The position numbers and the translations under genes are program-made. The notes under the pieces were generated by a model. It made no database searches and had not been told where the DNA came from. It worked only from the letters and a program-made list of their open reading frames with translations. Below, in pieces: positions 42,150 to 53,515 of a DNA stretch of 64,000 bases; the first letter of the stretch is position 1, and the number at the start of each line of letters is the position of its first letter. The DNA lies in NCBI GenBank assembly GCA_028768545.1, contig CP054838.1, forward strand, positions 62,001 to 126,000, given 5' to 3'. The DNA is from Desulfobacter sp. GTDB taxonomy: Bacteria > Desulfobacterota > Desulfobacteria > Desulfobacterales > Desulfobacteraceae.

Positions 42150-43760
42150 TTAAAGCAAATCTGCGTAAAAATCATTGCCCTTGTCATCCACGATGATAAA
42201 GGCAGGGAAATTTTCCACGGTGATCATATAGACGGCTTCCATGCCAAGCTCCTCATACTCCACCAGCTCGACTTTTTTGATAAAATCTTTGCCCAGCCGG
42301 GCCGCAGGCCCTCCGGGAGATCCCAAATAAAATCCGCCAAATTCTTTACAGGCATCGGTGACCTGCTGGCTTCTGTTTCCCTTGGCCAGCATGATCATGG
42401 AGCCCCCTTGTTTCTGGAACACAGGCACATAGGGATCCATACGGCCGGCCGTTGTCGGGCCGAATGCGCCTGAAGCTTCCCCTTCAGGGGTTTTGGCAGG
42501 GCCTGCATAATAAATGATATGGTTTTTAATATAATCGGGCAGGCCTTTTCCCGCCTCAAATCTTTCCATGAACTTGGCATGGGCAATATCCCGGGCCACA
42601 ATAATTTTCCCGGTAAGAGAAAGCCTTGTGGAAACAGAATACTTAGACAATTCCGCCCGGATCTCGTCCATAGGCCGGTTAAGATCCACCTCAACGGCCG
42701 GGGCCATTTCAGGTTCGGACTTGGGCAGATAACCTCCGGGATCGGTTTCCATCTGCTCTAAAAATACCCCCTCCCTTGTGATCTTGCCCTTGATCTGGCG
42801 GTCGGCAGAACAGGAGACCCCGATACCCACAGGGCATGAGGCACCGTGCCTGGGCATGCGGATGACCCGGATATCCAGGGCAAAATATTTGCCTCCGAAC
42901 TGGGCGCCCAGTCCCAATTCCTGGGATTTTTTCAATACTTTTTCTTCAAGGTCTGTATCCCTGAACGCATGGCCGGTCTCAGAGCCTTGGACGGGCAGAG
43001 AATCAAGATACCGGGCAGAGGCCAATTTTACCGCCTTAAGGTTGAGTTCGGCAGTGGTGCCGCCGATGACAAAGGCGATATGGTAGGGCGGACAGGCGGC
43101 CGTCCCCAGCCCCTTCATCTTTTCAATCATAAAATCGATCAGGATCTCTTCTGAGTTGAGCACGGCCTTGGTCATCTGAAAAAGGGCTGTTTTATTGGCA
43201 GATCCCCCGCCCTTGGCCATGAACAAAAACTTGTACTCATCGCCTTGCACGGCTGCGATATCCACCTGGGCAGGCATATTGTTCTTGGTATTGGCCTCTT
43301 TATACATGGTCAAAGGCGCATTCTGGGAATACCTCAAATAATTTTGGGTATAGGCATTAAATGCCCCTTTAGAAAGTTCTTTTTCATCATCCGACCAGGT
43401 CCAGACCTGCTGGCCTTTTTTACCCATCACAATGGCCGTGCCCGTATCCTGGCACATGGGATAGACCATCTGGGCTGAGATCACAGCATTCTTCAAAAGT
43501 TCCAAGGCCACATACCGGTCATTGTCAGAACTTTCAGGATCATCGATCACCGCCTTTAATTGTGCCAGATGATCGGCCCTGTAAAGATGAGCCACATCCT
43601 TGAATGCCGTTTCGGACAAAAGAGTCAAGGCCTGGGGCTCAACCATGAGCATCTCTTGTCCCTCAAACTCCCTGACCCGGACATGCTCTTTGGAGAGCAA
43701 ACGATACTCGGTGGTATCCTTTCCCAAAGGAAACATTGTTTCAAATTTAAATTCAGTCAT
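42150..43760 (-). CDS. fumA: Fumarate hydratase, class I (iron-sulfur)
   Basis: 536-aa single-chain class I fumarase with the alpha-like N-terminal and beta-like C-terminal halves fused, as in FumA/FumB. Cluster cysteines are seen in [29 protein letters not shown] and [20 protein letters not shown]. The C-terminal half contains [38 protein letters not shown] and the last cysteine in [10 protein letters not shown]. It is the distal gene of a minus-strand run from methylmalonyl-CoA epimerase through fumarate reductase, and hydrates the fumarate made there. Confidence 0.93.
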   Translation of the reverse strand: MTEFKFETMFPLGKDTTEYRLLSKEHVRVREFEGQEMLMVEPQALTLLSETAFKDVAHLYRADHLAQLKAVIDDPESSDNDRYVALELLKNAVISAQMVYPMCQDTGTAIVMGKKGQQVWTWSDDEKELSKGAFNAYTQNYLRYSQNAPLTMYKEANTKNNMPAQVDIAAVQGDEYKFLFMAKGGGSANKTALFQMTKAVLNSEEILIDFMIEKMKGLGTAACPPYHIAFVIGGTTAELNLKAVKLASARYLDSLPVQGSETGHAFRDTDLEEKVLKKSQELGLGAQFGGKYFALDIRVIRMPRHGASCPVGIGVSCSADRQIKGKITREGVFLEQMETDPGGYLPKSEPEMAPAVEVDLNRPMDEIRAELSKYSVSTRLSLTGKIIVARDIAHAKFMERFEAGKGLPDYIKNHIIYYAGPAKTPEGEASGAFGPTTAGRMDPYVPVFQKQGGSMIMLAKGNRSQQVTDACKEFGGFYLGSPGGPAARLGKDFIKKVELVEYEELGMEAVYMITVENFPAFIIVDDKGNDFYADLL

Positions 43761-43850
43761 TTTATCTCCTCAAACATAACAGGCAGCGGACCTTAAAACG
43801 CCCCACTGCCTGTTGATGCGGTTAAATTTTTCCCGTAAACGCCTGGAACC

Positions 43851-44585
43851 CTATTTGACCAGGGCCATCTTCCGCCTTAAAAATGCAATCTGGGTCTGGT
43901 GGGGCAGATCCTTGGGGCAATAATCTTCACACCCAAGCAGGGTCATGCAGCCGAACACCCCGTCATCATCCCCGATGATCTCATAGAATTCCTCATCGGT
44001 CCGCTTGTCCCGGGGATCCAGGTAAAACCGCGCCAGGCGCATAAAGCCGACGGCAGACAGAAAATCCGGACGCATCCGCTTGGTGGCGCAGGCAGAGATG
44101 CAGCATCCGCATTCCACGCACCGCTCCAGCTCATAAACCTCGTCCATAACATCGGGATCCATCCGTTCTTCCAATTTATTGTAGTCCACCTCGTCTGCAT
44201 TGATGTCATGAATCCAGGATTCCACCCGCTCGCTCATGGCCCGCATGAATTTGCCTGTGTTCACGGACAGATCACCGATAAGCTCAAACCCGGGCAGGGG
44301 CAAGAGGGTGATCTCGCCCTCTTCAAATTTGGAGGTGAGTGTTCTACAGGCCAGGTCAGGCGCACCATTGATGACCATACCGCAGGAACCGCAGATGCCT
44401 GCCCTGCAGATAAAATCAAACTGGAGGGAGGGATCCTGGTTTTCCCTGATATCGTTCAATGCAATGAAAATGGTCATCCCAGGGGCTTCTGTGACCTCGT
44501 ATGTCACCATGCGGGGTTTATCACCCTTTTTCTGGGGGTTATACCTAAATATCTGAAATCTTAAAATTCTGCCTTCGTCACTCAT
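43851..44585 (-). CDS. frdB: Fumarate reductase/succinate dehydrogenase iron-sulfur subunit
   Basis: 244 aa. Cluster motifs: the [2Fe-2S] site RAGICGSCGMVINGAPDLAC near residues 59-80, the [4Fe-4S] site CVECGCCISAC near 155, and the [3Fe-4S] site beginning CMTLLGCEDYC followed by PKDLPHQ near 210. It transfers electrons between FrdA and the haem subunit. The ATG overlaps the frdA stop by one base, so translation is coupled. Confidence 0.95.
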   Translation of the reverse strand: MSDEGRILRFQIFRYNPQKKGDKPRMVTYEVTEAPGMTIFIALNDIRENQDPSLQFDFICRAGICGSCGMVINGAPDLACRTLTSKFEEGEITLLPLPGFELIGDLSVNTGKFMRAMSERVESWIHDINADEVDYNKLEERMDPDVMDEVYELERCVECGCCISACATKRMRPDFLSAVGFMRLARFYLDPRDKRTDEEFYEIIGDDDGVFGCMTLLGCEDYCPKDLPHQTQIAFLRRKMALVK

Positions 44586-46555
44586 TATTTATACCCCCTG
44601 CCGATACGCTCGTTTTTACCTTTGAATTTTTCCGGAATGTCCAAGGGATTGAGAAGCTCCTGCATCTCATGCCGGTCTGCCGTGGGATTGGCTGTTTTGA
44701 TCTCTTCAATCTCGGCGATCCGTTTTTCAGTATCCGGATGATGAACCGTATTGTCCACCCCGTATCCCCTTGAACCTGGCGGCATTTCCATTTTCATGAT
44801 ATCCAGATCTTCATAGGTGACTTCCGGCAGATCCGAATCCTCGTCTTTCCAGGTGGTCAGGGTTCTTTTCAGCCAGTCACGGTCGTTTCTTTCCGGAAAA
44901 TCCTCCCGGGCATGGGCCCCCCGGCTCTCGGTCCTAAGCTGGGCACCATAGGCCACACACTGGGCCAGTTTGATCATCTTGGGCACGCGGATGGCTTCGA
45001 CCAGTTCCGGGTTGGAAGAAGAAATCCGGTTGCGCAGGGCAATTTTTTTGGCCCTCTGGTTGAGCAGTTTAAGCTCTTCCACAGCCTGGGCAAGGTCTTC
45101 GCCGTTTCTGAAAATGCCCACCTTGTCCATCATAATTTTCTGCATCTCAGCTTTCAGCTGAAAGGGGTTTTCCCCGTAATCCCGGGTCAGCAGATCTGCA
45201 ATCTTCCCCTCTTCTCTTTTAACAAAATGCTCAATGGTAGAGGTGGAAACCTTCAGGCTGTTGGCAGCACAATAGTCTGCCACATATTCACCCACAAGCA
45301 TGCCGGCCACCACGGTCTCGGCAACGGAGTTGCCGCCTAACCGGTTGAACCCGTGCATATCCCAGCAGGCAGCCTCGCCGGCTGAAAAAAGACCTTTTAG
45401 GGTGAGACTTTCTCCGGTGGCATTGGTTCTCACCCCGCCCATGGAGTAATGCTGGGTAGGACGAACCGGAATATACTCTTTGACCGGGTCTATGCCCAGA
45501 AAGTACTCACAGATTTCCTTGACTTCCCGGAGATTTTTTTCAATATGATCACGGCCCAAAAGAGTGATGTCCAGCCAGAGATGATCTCCGTACCTTGAAG
45601 AGACACCTTTTCCTTTTCTCATGTGCTCAGTCATGCGGCGGGAAACCACGTCCCTTGAGGCCAGTTCTTTTTTGTCGGGCTCATAATCGGGCATAAACCT
45701 GTACCCGTCCTTATCCAGGAGCAGTCCCCCGTCCCCCCGGCAGCCTTCGGTGGTCAGAATGCCCACGGGCACAATGGCTGTGGGATGAAACTGTACCGCC
45801 TCCATGTTCCCAAGGGTTGCCACCCCGGTTTCCAGGGCAATGGCCGTGCCGATTCCTTCTGAAATCACCGCATTGGTTGAAACCGCGTAAAGTCTGCCGT
45901 AACCGCCCGTGGCAATGGTGGTGGTCTTGACCACATAGGCGATAAGTTCGCCTGTGATCAAATCTCTGACAACGGCCCCGTGGCAGACCCCGTCCTCATG
46001 AATCAGGGCAATGGCCTCTTTTCGTTCATGGACCGGGATATCCATCTGGATGGCCTTGTTGTCCATGGTATAGAGCATGGTGTGTCCGGTGCCGTCAGAG
46101 GTGTAACAGGTCCGCCATTTTTTGGTGCCCCCGAAATCCCTGGCCGTGATCAGGCCGTGGGACTCGTTATGCTCCGTGATGGTTACTTTTTCGCCATTAA
46201 TGACCACGTCATGGTCTCCGCCCCTGACCCTGGACCAGGGAACTCCCCAGGCCGAAAGCTGGCGGATGGCTTTGGGTGCCGTGTTCACAAACATCCGGGC
46301 CACATCCTGGTCACATCCCCAGTCAGAGCCTTTTACCGTGTCAGCAAAATGGACATCTTCATCATCCCCCTCGCCTTTGATGCAGGCGCCCAGAGATGCC
46401 TGCATCCCGCCCTGGGCTGCGGCTGAATGTGACCGTTTGGCAGGCATGAGGGACAGAATAATGGATTCATACCCCCTCTGCTTGGCTGCAATGGCAACGC
46501 GGAGCCCTGCCAGTCCGCCTCCGATAATTAAATTATCCGTATATATGATATTCAT
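44585..46555 (-). CDS. frdA: Fumarate reductase/succinate dehydrogenase flavoprotein subunit
   Basis: 656 aa, Wolinella-type. FAD-binding N-terminus [20 protein letters not shown], covalent-flavin His in [16 protein letters not shown], substrate-site blocks starting [16 protein letters not shown] and [20 protein letters not shown], then [20 protein letters not shown]. The C-terminal part has the capping [20 protein letters not shown]. In sulfate reducers this enzyme usually runs as succinate dehydrogenase against menaquinone; direction is not readable from sequence. Confidence 0.96.
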   Translation of the reverse strand: MNIIYTDNLIIGGGLAGLRVAIAAKQRGYESIILSLMPAKRSHSAAAQGGMQASLGACIKGEGDDEDVHFADTVKGSDWGCDQDVARMFVNTAPKAIRQLSAWGVPWSRVRGGDHDVVINGEKVTITEHNESHGLITARDFGGTKKWRTCYTSDGTGHTMLYTMDNKAIQMDIPVHERKEAIALIHEDGVCHGAVVRDLITGELIAYVVKTTTIATGGYGRLYAVSTNAVISEGIGTAIALETGVATLGNMEAVQFHPTAIVPVGILTTEGCRGDGGLLLDKDGYRFMPDYEPDKKELASRDVVSRRMTEHMRKGKGVSSRYGDHLWLDITLLGRDHIEKNLREVKEICEYFLGIDPVKEYIPVRPTQHYSMGGVRTNATGESLTLKGLFSAGEAACWDMHGFNRLGGNSVAETVVAGMLVGEYVADYCAANSLKVSTSTIEHFVKREEGKIADLLTRDYGENPFQLKAEMQKIMMDKVGIFRNGEDLAQAVEELKLLNQRAKKIALRNRISSSNPELVEAIRVPKMIKLAQCVAYGAQLRTESRGAHAREDFPERNDRDWLKRTLTTWKDEDSDLPEVTYEDLDIMKMEMPPGSRGYGVDNTVHHPDTEKRIAEIEEIKTANPTADRHEMQELLNPLDIPEKFKGKNERIGRGYK

Positions 46556-46571
46556 TTAAGGTATCCCTTTC

Positions 46572-47567
46572 TTAATGTATTTCTTCTGCGGAATGGACAT
46601 CTGCCGGAGCAGGATGGGCCTGGGGTTCAACAGCCTCGTCATGGGCCGGAGCAGGAACGGTCTCAATCTCTTCTTGAACCTCTTTTGCCCCTGGCACGAC
46701 CGCGTCATGGGCTTTGGCCGGAAGTTCTTCCTGCTCAGGTTCAACCGCCTCTTCAACCATGACCTCGGGGAGGGCCTTGTCCACTGCCGGCGAATCTGGT
46801 TCAACCGCCGGGGCATGAACGGCTTCGGCCTTGGCGTAAGGCTGGCCCGCCTTGTCCCTGTGTCCGATGCCGATGACAATAAATACCAGCAGGGCCAAAA
46901 TGCCCAGGGAAAGAAAGAAAATGGTCAGCCGGTTTTTCAATAGTTTAAGTTTTGCCCGGGATGCTTTGGCCGTTTTATTGTCCTTGCCCTGAAACCATCC
47001 CCATTTCATGGCCAGGCGGTAAAGGCCGATGGTGCCGTGGAGTTCCACACAGACCAGTAAAATCATATAGACAAACCACATATTACCCGAGACCACACGG
47101 TCTGCAGAAAGATAGGGGTCAATACTGCCCGGATGGGTAAGCATGGTGTACAGATGGACAGAACCTGCAAAAAACATGATAAATCCGGTCAGGGCCTGGA
47201 TGTACCAGAGGTTGGTATCCTGATGTTTCATCATGACCATCTGATCCCGCATGATCCTGTGCTGTTTCCAGGAAATGGGGAACTTTCGTGCACCCAGAAG
47301 CGCATGGATGATGAACAGGGTAAACACCCCTGCCACGGCAAAGAAAACCGCAATGGGATAACCATGTCCCGTGTCTGACAAAAAGGCCAGCTCCATGGTT
47401 TTGGCCACCCAGTTAAAGGCGCCTTTGCCCAAAATAATACTGGCCACCAAAAGCATGTGCACCCACATAAACAGCCCAAGGATCAGACCTGTGCCGCTCT
47501 GGACTAAATCCAGCCGCGCCGGGAGCCTGCTCTTTTTCTTGTTTGACTCAATGGTATAACTTTCCAA
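46572..47567 (-). CDS. frdC: Fumarate reductase cytochrome b subunit with long acidic tail
   Basis: 331 aa. Residues 1-250 are the dihaem cytochrome b of the W. succinogenes FrdC type, with five helices (LILGLFMWVHMLLVASIILG; AVFFAVAGVFTLFIIHALLG; YIQALTGFIMFFAGSVHLYT; MILLVCVELHGTIGLYRLAM; FFLSLGILALLVFIVIGIGH) and conserved haem-ligand histidines. After the last helix, about 80-95 residues rich in Ala, Pro, Glu and Val follow (PAVEPDSPAVDKALPEVMVE), which FrdC (about 256 aa) lacks. The tail would face the cytoplasm or membrane interface. It is the first gene of frdCAB, 57 bp after sucD. Confidence 0.93.
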   Translation of the reverse strand: MESYTIESNKKKSRLPARLDLVQSGTGLILGLFMWVHMLLVASIILGKGAFNWVAKTMELAFLSDTGHGYPIAVFFAVAGVFTLFIIHALLGARKFPISWKQHRIMRDQMVMMKHQDTNLWYIQALTGFIMFFAGSVHLYTMLTHPGSIDPYLSADRVVSGNMWFVYMILLVCVELHGTIGLYRLAMKWGWFQGKDNKTAKASRAKLKLLKNRLTIFFLSLGILALLVFIVIGIGHRDKAGQPYAKAEAVHAPAVEPDSPAVDKALPEVMVEEAVEPEQEELPAKAHDAVVPGAKEVQEEIETVPAPAHDEAVEPQAHPAPADVHSAEEIH

Positions 47568-47624
47568 TGTAAAACCTCCTTAAGGTTACGTCTTGCCCTT
47601 ACAAACCATCGTTTTTATTCGGTT

Positions 47625-48491
47625 TTAAAATACATCTTTACAAATTTGGCCGATCTGCCCTAAATTTTCGCAGACATGGACCCCGTTATCCTTGAATGCC
47701 TGTATTTTGGCTGACCCGGTACCGCTTGCGCCGGAAATAATGGCGCCAGCATGGCCCATCCTCCGGCCCGGAGGCGCTGTCAGCCCTGCGATAAAACCGA
47801 CCACGGGTTTGGTCAGATTTGCCTGTATATAGCTTGCCGCCTCTTCTTCGGCGTTCCCGCCGATCTCGCCGACCATGACAACAGCGCTGGTCTCTTCATC
47901 CGCCTCAAAGGCAGACAAAACATCTATGAAATTGGTGCCGTTAACAGGGTCCCCGCCAATACCGATACAGGTGGACTGGCCCATGCCAAGCTTGGTCAGC
48001 TGGTCCACCACCTCATAGGTGAGGGTGCCGGATCTGGAGACCACGCCAATGCTGCCTCTTTTATGAATCTTGCCGGGCATGATCCCAATTTTGCACTCAT
48101 CCGGGACAATGATCCCCGGACAATTGGGTCCGATGAGCCGGCAATTTTTAGTGGCCAGAAAATGTTTCACACGGACCATGTCAAGAATGGGAATGCCCTC
48201 GGTAATGCAGACAATGAGCTCGACACCGGCATCGGCCGCTTCCATGATGGCATCGGCGCCAAAGGGCGGGGGCACAAAAATCAAAGAGGCATTGGCCCCT
48301 GTTGCCTGAACAGCCTGGGCCACGGTATTGAATACCGGGACATCATCCATTTTCTGTCCCCCCTTACCCGGGGTAACACCGGCCACAATACGGGTGCCGT
48401 ATTCAATGCATTGCCGGGCATGGAAACTGCCTTCATTTCCGGTAATGCCCTGGACCAGAAGCTTGGTGTCCTTGTTTACAAATATACTCAC
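47625..48491 (-). CDS. sucD: Succinate-CoA ligase, alpha subunit
   Basis: 288 aa, usual length. CoA-binding Rossmann start ([20 protein letters not shown]), [40 protein letters not shown] with the phosphorylated His, then [17 protein letters not shown]. It converts succinyl-CoA to succinate with nucleotide formation, linking the methylmalonyl pathway to fumarate reductase. It follows sucC by 12 bp. Confidence 0.96.
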   Translation of the reverse strand: MSIFVNKDTKLLVQGITGNEGSFHARQCIEYGTRIVAGVTPGKGGQKMDDVPVFNTVAQAVQATGANASLIFVPPPFGADAIMEAADAGVELIVCITEGIPILDMVRVKHFLATKNCRLIGPNCPGIIVPDECKIGIMPGKIHKRGSIGVVSRSGTLTYEVVDQLTKLGMGQSTCIGIGGDPVNGTNFIDVLSAFEADEETSAVVMVGEIGGNAEEEAASYIQANLTKPVVGFIAGLTAPPGRRMGHAGAIISGASGTGSAKIQAFKDNGVHVCENLGQIGQICKDVF

Positions 48492-48503
48492 TTTTGGTCT
48501 CCT

Positions 48504-49664
48504 TTAATTGACGGCAGCCGCGATTTTCTGGGCTGCATCTGAAAGATCGGTTGCACTGGTCAGGTTCAAGCCGGCATCGGCCAGGATCTGCTTGCCCTGG
48601 GTCACATTGGTGCCTTCCATCCGGACCACCACGGGAATATTGATCCCGGTTTTTTTGGCCGCATCCACCACCCCCTGGGCAAAAATATCACACCGCAAAA
48701 TCCCACCGAAAATATTAATGAGCACGGCTTTTACTTTTTCATCGGCCAGGATGATCCTAAAGGCGTTTTCCACCTGTTCAGACGAGGCTCCGCCCCCGAC
48801 ATCCATGAAGTTGGCAGGGGTGGCACCGGCATTTTTAATAATATCCATGGTGGACATGGCAAGACCGGCACCGTTGACGATATTACCCACGTTACCGTCC
48901 AAATTGATGTAGTTGAGATTAAACTTGGAGGCTTCCACCTCCAGGGGATCTTCCTCAGTCAGATCCCGAAGTTCCAGCAGGTCTTTGTGACGGTAGAGGG
49001 CGTTGGAATCAAAGTCCACCTTGGCATCCAGGGCAAGGACCTGATCATCGGAGGTTAAAATCAAGGGATTGATTTCCAGCATGGAGCAGTCTGTGGCCGC
49101 AAACATTTTATAGAGATTGGCCAAAAGTCCTGAAAAGGATTTCATGGCCGCCTTGGGCAATGCCAGTCCAAATGCCACCTCCCGGATCTGATACCCCTGG
49201 ATACCCAAAAGGGGGTCCACCCCTACTTTGATAATTCTTTCAGGGGTCTTGTCCGCCACAGTCTCAATATCCATGCCCCCGTCCTGGCTGGCCATGATGA
49301 TGATGGAGGCGGTGGCCCGGTCCACTAAAAGGGAAAGATATAGCTCTTTTTTAATATCCTGGCCGGACTCGATCAAAAGTTTTTGAACCTGTTTCCCCTC
49401 GGGTCCTGTCTGGTGGGTCACCAGGGTCATGCCCAGGATCTGGCTGGAAATAGTTTCCACCTCTTCCATGGAATGGGCCAGTTTGACCCCGCCGCCCTTG
49501 CCCCTGCCGCCGGCATGGATCTGGGCCTTGACAACCACGGGAAATTTTCCCAGTTTTGACGCGGCCTCCTTGGCCTCATCAACGGAAAATGCAGGCTGCC
49601 CTTCAGGTACGGGAACATTGTACTGACGAAACAAGTCCTTTGCCTGATACTCATGTATTTTCAT
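48504..49664 (-). CDS. sucC: Succinate-CoA ligase, beta subunit
   Basis: 386 aa. ATP-grasp start [60 protein letters not shown] with [15 protein letters not shown], and the C-terminal [20 protein letters not shown] plus [16 protein letters not shown]. It partners SucD. The meaB gene ends 20 bp upstream, consistent with one operon. Confidence 0.96.
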   Translation of the reverse strand: MKIHEYQAKDLFRQYNVPVPEGQPAFSVDEAKEAASKLGKFPVVVKAQIHAGGRGKGGGVKLAHSMEEVETISSQILGMTLVTHQTGPEGKQVQKLLIESGQDIKKELYLSLLVDRATASIIIMASQDGGMDIETVADKTPERIIKVGVDPLLGIQGYQIREVAFGLALPKAAMKSFSGLLANLYKMFAATDCSMLEINPLILTSDDQVLALDAKVDFDSNALYRHKDLLELRDLTEEDPLEVEASKFNLNYINLDGNVGNIVNGAGLAMSTMDIIKNAGATPANFMDVGGGASSEQVENAFRIILADEKVKAVLINIFGGILRCDIFAQGVVDAAKKTGINIPVVVRMEGTNVTQGKQILADAGLNLTSATDLSDAAQKIAAAVN

Positions 49665-49684
49665 CTAATCTTCCTTAAAAAATA

Positions 49685-50659
49685 TTATAAATATGCTAAC
49701 AACGCCTTGGCTGCCGCCGAAGGCGAGATCTTCTGGTACTCCACTTCCCGGGAAATCTCAGGAATACACATTTTGATCTGCTCATTTTCCTGGAATCGTC
49801 TTTTGAGCCCCTCATCCACCAGGGTCCACATCCACTCCAAAGACTGGCTTTTTCTTCTCTGGTCAAACTCGCCTGTGTCCCTGAACTTTTTTCTGTGATC
49901 CAGAACGGTCTTCCAGATCTCTTCTGTGCCGCCATGGGTCACGGACGAGCAGGTCAGCACGGGGGTGTGCCAGGTTAAAGAGTCCGGTGCAACCAAATGC
50001 ATGGCCATTTCAAGGTCCTGGCGGGTTTTTTTCACCCGGTCCAGGTTATCCCCGTCCGCCTTGTTGATGGCAATGGCATCGGCCAGCTCCAACACCCCCT
50101 TTTTTATCCCCTGGAGCTCGTCCCCGGCCCCGGCAATGGCCAGGACCAGAAAAAAATCCACCATGGAAGCCACGGCAGTCTCAGACTGCCCCACGCCCAC
50201 GGTTTCCACCAGGATCACATCAAAGCCTGCTGCCTCACAGACCAGCAGGGTCTCCCTTGTCCGGGCCGCCACCCCTCCCAGGGTGGAACCGGCAGGAGAC
50301 GGTCTTATAAAGGCATTTTCATGGGCAGACAATTTTTCCATCCGGGTCTTGTCCCCGAGAATGGATCCCCGGCTGCGTCGGCTTGTGGGATCCACAGCCA
50401 GCACCGCCACTTGATGGCCCTTGTCTGCCAGGCTGACCCCGAGATTTTCAATAAAGGTGGATTTACCCACCCCGGGTACCCCGGTAATCCCTAAACGCAC
50501 GGAATTGCCGGTCTTTGGCAAAAGCATCTCCATCACCTTGTGCGCCAGGGCCTGATGTTCAGGCAGGCGGCTTTCCATCAAGGTCATGGTCTTGGCAATC
50601 ATACGCCGGTTGCGGGCCTCTATTCCCTGAACCAGCAGATCCGGATCAACAGGGGACAT
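49685..50659 (-). CDS. meaB: Methylmalonyl-CoA mutase-associated GTPase
   Basis: 324-aa MeaB/ArgK G protein that guards and reloads B12 in methylmalonyl-CoA mutase. P-loop GITGVPGVGKSTFIENLGVS, VLAVDPTSRRSRGSILGDKT, VETVGVGQSETAVASMVDFF, the base motif NKADGD and the C-terminal dimerisation arm. It starts 4 bp after the mutase gene ends, so is co-translated with its client. Confidence 0.95.
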   Translation of the reverse strand: MSPVDPDLLVQGIEARNRRMIAKTMTLMESRLPEHQALAHKVMEMLLPKTGNSVRLGITGVPGVGKSTFIENLGVSLADKGHQVAVLAVDPTSRRSRGSILGDKTRMEKLSAHENAFIRPSPAGSTLGGVAARTRETLLVCEAAGFDVILVETVGVGQSETAVASMVDFFLVLAIAGAGDELQGIKKGVLELADAIAINKADGDNLDRVKKTRQDLEMAMHLVAPDSLTWHTPVLTCSSVTHGGTEEIWKTVLDHRKKFRDTGEFDQRRKSQSLEWMWTLVDEGLKRRFQENEQIKMCIPEISREVEYQKISPSAAAKALLAYL

Positions 50660-50663
50660 GAAT

Positions 50664-52784
50664 TCAGGCCCCGATAATTTTCAAAGTTCTGTTGGCGGAA
50701 TCGGTCACCACCGTGCCCGGGCCGAAAATTTCAGAGGCACCGGCCTGGGTTAAAAAGTCATAATCACCCGGCGGGATAATACCGCCGACCACCACCTTGA
50801 TATCCGAGGCGCCCTCTTTTTTCAAGGCGGCAATCACCTGGGGCACAAGGGTTTTATGCCCGGCGGCCAGGCTGGAGACCCCCACCACATGGACATCATT
50901 TTCAACCGCCATTTTAGCGGCCTCTTCAGGTGTCTGGAACATGGGGCCTAAATCCACATCAAAGCCAAAATCCGCATAGGCCGTGGCAATGACTTTGACG
51001 CCCCTGTCATGGCCGTCCTGGCCCATTTTGGATAAAAGAATCCTGGGCCTGCGCCCTGTTTTTTCCTCAAACTCATCGGTCCGCTTTCTCAGGGAGGCTA
51101 AAATTTGAGGGTCGGCATTTTCCGCATACACGCCTGAAATACACTGGGTAGTGGCCACAAAACGTGAAAAGACCTTTTCCATGGCATCGGAAATCTCCCC
51201 CACCGTGGCCCTTGCACGCACGGCCGGCAGACAGGCGGCCAAAAGATTATTCCCGTTTTCACAGGCCGCAGTAATATCATCCAATGCCTTTTGACAGGCT
51301 TTATTATCCCGGGTCTTTTTAATCTGTTCAAGCCGTGCCACCTGCTCTTCTCTGACCTCTTCGGAGACTTCACGAACCGGAATGGGCGTTTCACCTTCAA
51401 CCTGGTATTTATTCACCCCGACGATCACATCTTCACCCTTGTCGATCCTTGCCTGACGGCGGGCAGCCGCCTCTTCGATGCGCATCTTGGGCATGCCCGA
51501 TTCAATGGCCTTTGCCATGCCGCCCAGCCCCTCTATCTCCGTGAGGATCTTGCGGACCTCGTCCACGATGTTCTGGGTAATGGATTCCACATAATAGGAC
51601 CCGCCCAAAGGATCAATCACATCACAGATCTTGGATTCTTCCTGAACCAGAATCTGGGTGTTTCTGGAAATCCGGGCGGACAATTCCGTGGGCAGGCCCA
51701 CGGCCTCGTCAAAGGAGTTGGTGTGCAGGCTCTGGGTGCCGCCCAGAACGGCGGAAAGACACTCAAGGGCCGTTCTGACAACGTTATTGTAAGGATCCTG
51801 CTGGGTCAGGCTCCAGCCCGAAGTCTGGCAATGGGTCCTGAGCATGGAGGATTTGGGATTTTCAGGATTAAACTGGGACATGAGTTCAGCCCATAAAAAC
51901 CGGGCCGCCCTGAGCATGGCAATGTACATGAAAAAATCCATGCCGATCCCAAAGAAAAAAGAAAGTCGCGGGGCAAACTGGTCAATATCCATACCCGTTG
52001 CAAGGGCGGCTCGGACATACTCCAGTCCGTCGGCCAGGGTAAAGGCGCATTGAAGCACAGGATCAGCTCCTGCCTCCATGATATGGTAACCGGAAATGGA
52101 AATGGTATTGAATTTGGGCATATTCTGGGAGCAGAATCCCATGATATCCGAAATAATCCGCATGGACGGACCCGGCGGATAGATATAGGTGTTCCGGGTC
52201 AGGTATTCTTTGAGGATATCGTTCTGAATGGTGCCCATGAGCTGGTCATGGGAGACGCCCTGCTCTTCGGCCGCCACAATATAGCCTGCCAGAATGGGCA
52301 GCACGGCCCCGTTCATGGTCATGGAAACCGACATCTTGTCCAAAGGGATCTGGTCAAACAAAATTTTCATGTCTTCCACGGAATCAATGGCAACCCCGGC
52401 CTTGCCCACATCTCCTGCCACCCGGGGATGATCCGAGTCATACCCCCTGTGGGTGGCCAGGTCAAAGGCCACGGAAAGACCCTTTTGACCTGCGGCCAAA
52501 TTTTTGCGGTAAAAGGCGTTGGATTCCTTGGCCGTGGAAAAGCCTGCATATTGGCGGATGGTCCAGGGACGGCCCGCATACATGGTGGCCATGGGCCCCC
52601 GGACATAGGGATTGAACCCGGGCAGATTATCTTTAAACTCAACAGATTCAAGGTCTTGGGCCGTGTACAAGGGTTTTACCTTAATGCCTTCAGGCGTTTT
52701 CTGGGTCAGCCCGTCAAGGGGTTTTCCCCGAAGCTGTTTTGCGGCAAGTTCTTCCCATTTTTGAATATCAGACATTTGAGACAT
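50664..52784 (-). CDS. scpA: Methylmalonyl-CoA mutase, single-chain catalytic form
   Basis: 706 aa from ATG 52784, where GGAGGATAACC supplies the ribosome site; an upstream frame extension to 52841 is unsupported. The N-terminal TIM barrel has [20 protein letters not shown] and [20 protein letters not shown]; the C-terminal cobalamin domain carries [20 protein letters not shown] (the DxHxxG base-off motif) and [11 protein letters not shown]. It interconverts (R)-methylmalonyl-CoA and succinyl-CoA. With meaB and the epimerase it forms the propionate-oxidation module. No cobalamin riboswitch was recognised upstream. Confidence 0.96.
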   Translation of the reverse strand: MSQMSDIQKWEELAAKQLRGKPLDGLTQKTPEGIKVKPLYTAQDLESVEFKDNLPGFNPYVRGPMATMYAGRPWTIRQYAGFSTAKESNAFYRKNLAAGQKGLSVAFDLATHRGYDSDHPRVAGDVGKAGVAIDSVEDMKILFDQIPLDKMSVSMTMNGAVLPILAGYIVAAEEQGVSHDQLMGTIQNDILKEYLTRNTYIYPPGPSMRIISDIMGFCSQNMPKFNTISISGYHIMEAGADPVLQCAFTLADGLEYVRAALATGMDIDQFAPRLSFFFGIGMDFFMYIAMLRAARFLWAELMSQFNPENPKSSMLRTHCQTSGWSLTQQDPYNNVVRTALECLSAVLGGTQSLHTNSFDEAVGLPTELSARISRNTQILVQEESKICDVIDPLGGSYYVESITQNIVDEVRKILTEIEGLGGMAKAIESGMPKMRIEEAAARRQARIDKGEDVIVGVNKYQVEGETPIPVREVSEEVREEQVARLEQIKKTRDNKACQKALDDITAACENGNNLLAACLPAVRARATVGEISDAMEKVFSRFVATTQCISGVYAENADPQILASLRKRTDEFEEKTGRRPRILLSKMGQDGHDRGVKVIATAYADFGFDVDLGPMFQTPEEAAKMAVENDVHVVGVSSLAAGHKTLVPQVIAALKKEGASDIKVVVGGIIPPGDYDFLTQAGASEIFGPGTVVTDSANRTLKIIGA

Positions 52785-52859
52785 GGTTATCCTCCGGTCA
52801 TAGATGGTTGGGGTATCAATCCTGAGCCGCTGCCAGGGCAAAAGGATGATGAAACAATT

Positions 52860-53261
52860 TTATCTTTCACATAATTCCACAAGGACACCGGATGTTGCTT
52901 TGGGGTGAAGAAAGGCGATTTTTGCGCCGCCGGCGCCTTTTCTCGGTTCCTGGTCTATGAGCTTGATGCCCTTTTCCTTGAGTTCTGCCAGGGCCTGTTC
53001 AATATTCTCGACCCGGAAGGCGACATGCTGGATCCCCTCCCCTTTTTTCTGGATATACTTTGCCACAGGGCCGTCATCAGAAGTAGACTCCAAAAGTTCC
53101 ACCTCACTTTCTCCCACAGGTAAAAATGCCGTGATCACTTTCTGGGCCTCGACGGTCTCTGTGCCCTCCAAGGAAAGTCCAAGCACATCTGTCCAGAAAT
53201 TCTTTTTTTCATCAATACTGGAAACGGCTATGCCAAGGTGATCAATTTTCAAAATCTTCAT
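52860..53261 (-). CDS. mce: Methylmalonyl-CoA epimerase
   Basis: 133 aa, glyoxalase/VOC fold: KIDHLGIAVSSIDEKKNFWT at the N-terminus supplies the metal-ligand His, then IQHVAFRVENIEQALAELKE and GAKIAFLHPKATSGVLVELC with the remaining ligands. It racemises (S)- to (R)-methylmalonyl-CoA for the mutase. It is the first gene of the operon, 75 bp before the mutase start. Confidence 0.95.
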   Translation of the reverse strand: MKILKIDHLGIAVSSIDEKKNFWTDVLGLSLEGTETVEAQKVITAFLPVGESEVELLESTSDDGPVAKYIQKKGEGIQHVAFRVENIEQALAELKEKGIKLIDQEPRKGAGGAKIAFLHPKATSGVLVELCER

Positions 53262-53515
53262 CCTGAATCTCCACTTTTAGTTAATCGTTCTGGTTAATAA
53301 AAGTTAAATATCTATAGTTGTTTCAAGCGAAGAAAGTCAACTATAAACTGGCTGAATCATTTAATAAGCAGACACTAAAAATCAAAGGCCCTGCAATGGA
53401 TTAAATCTTATCTTTAAAAAAACCCACCCCTGTGCCCAACCCGTTCAAACCCCGGGCCAAGGCATTGTTCGCACCCCCTTACAAGGCTGTAACGGCAAAC
53501 AAAAGGGGAAGGGTT
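53262..53515. other. Intergenic region upstream of the epimerase
   Basis: 254 bp, with no gene or recognised RNA. It must contain the promoter of the mce-led operon and the 3' end of the MinD-like gene; no clear sigma factor motif or strong terminator was seen. Confidence 0.4.

Noticed and set aside
52785..53262. Cobalamin riboswitch before methylmalonyl-CoA mutase or epimerase
   Set aside because: No B12-box-like sequence was recognised in either intergenic region.
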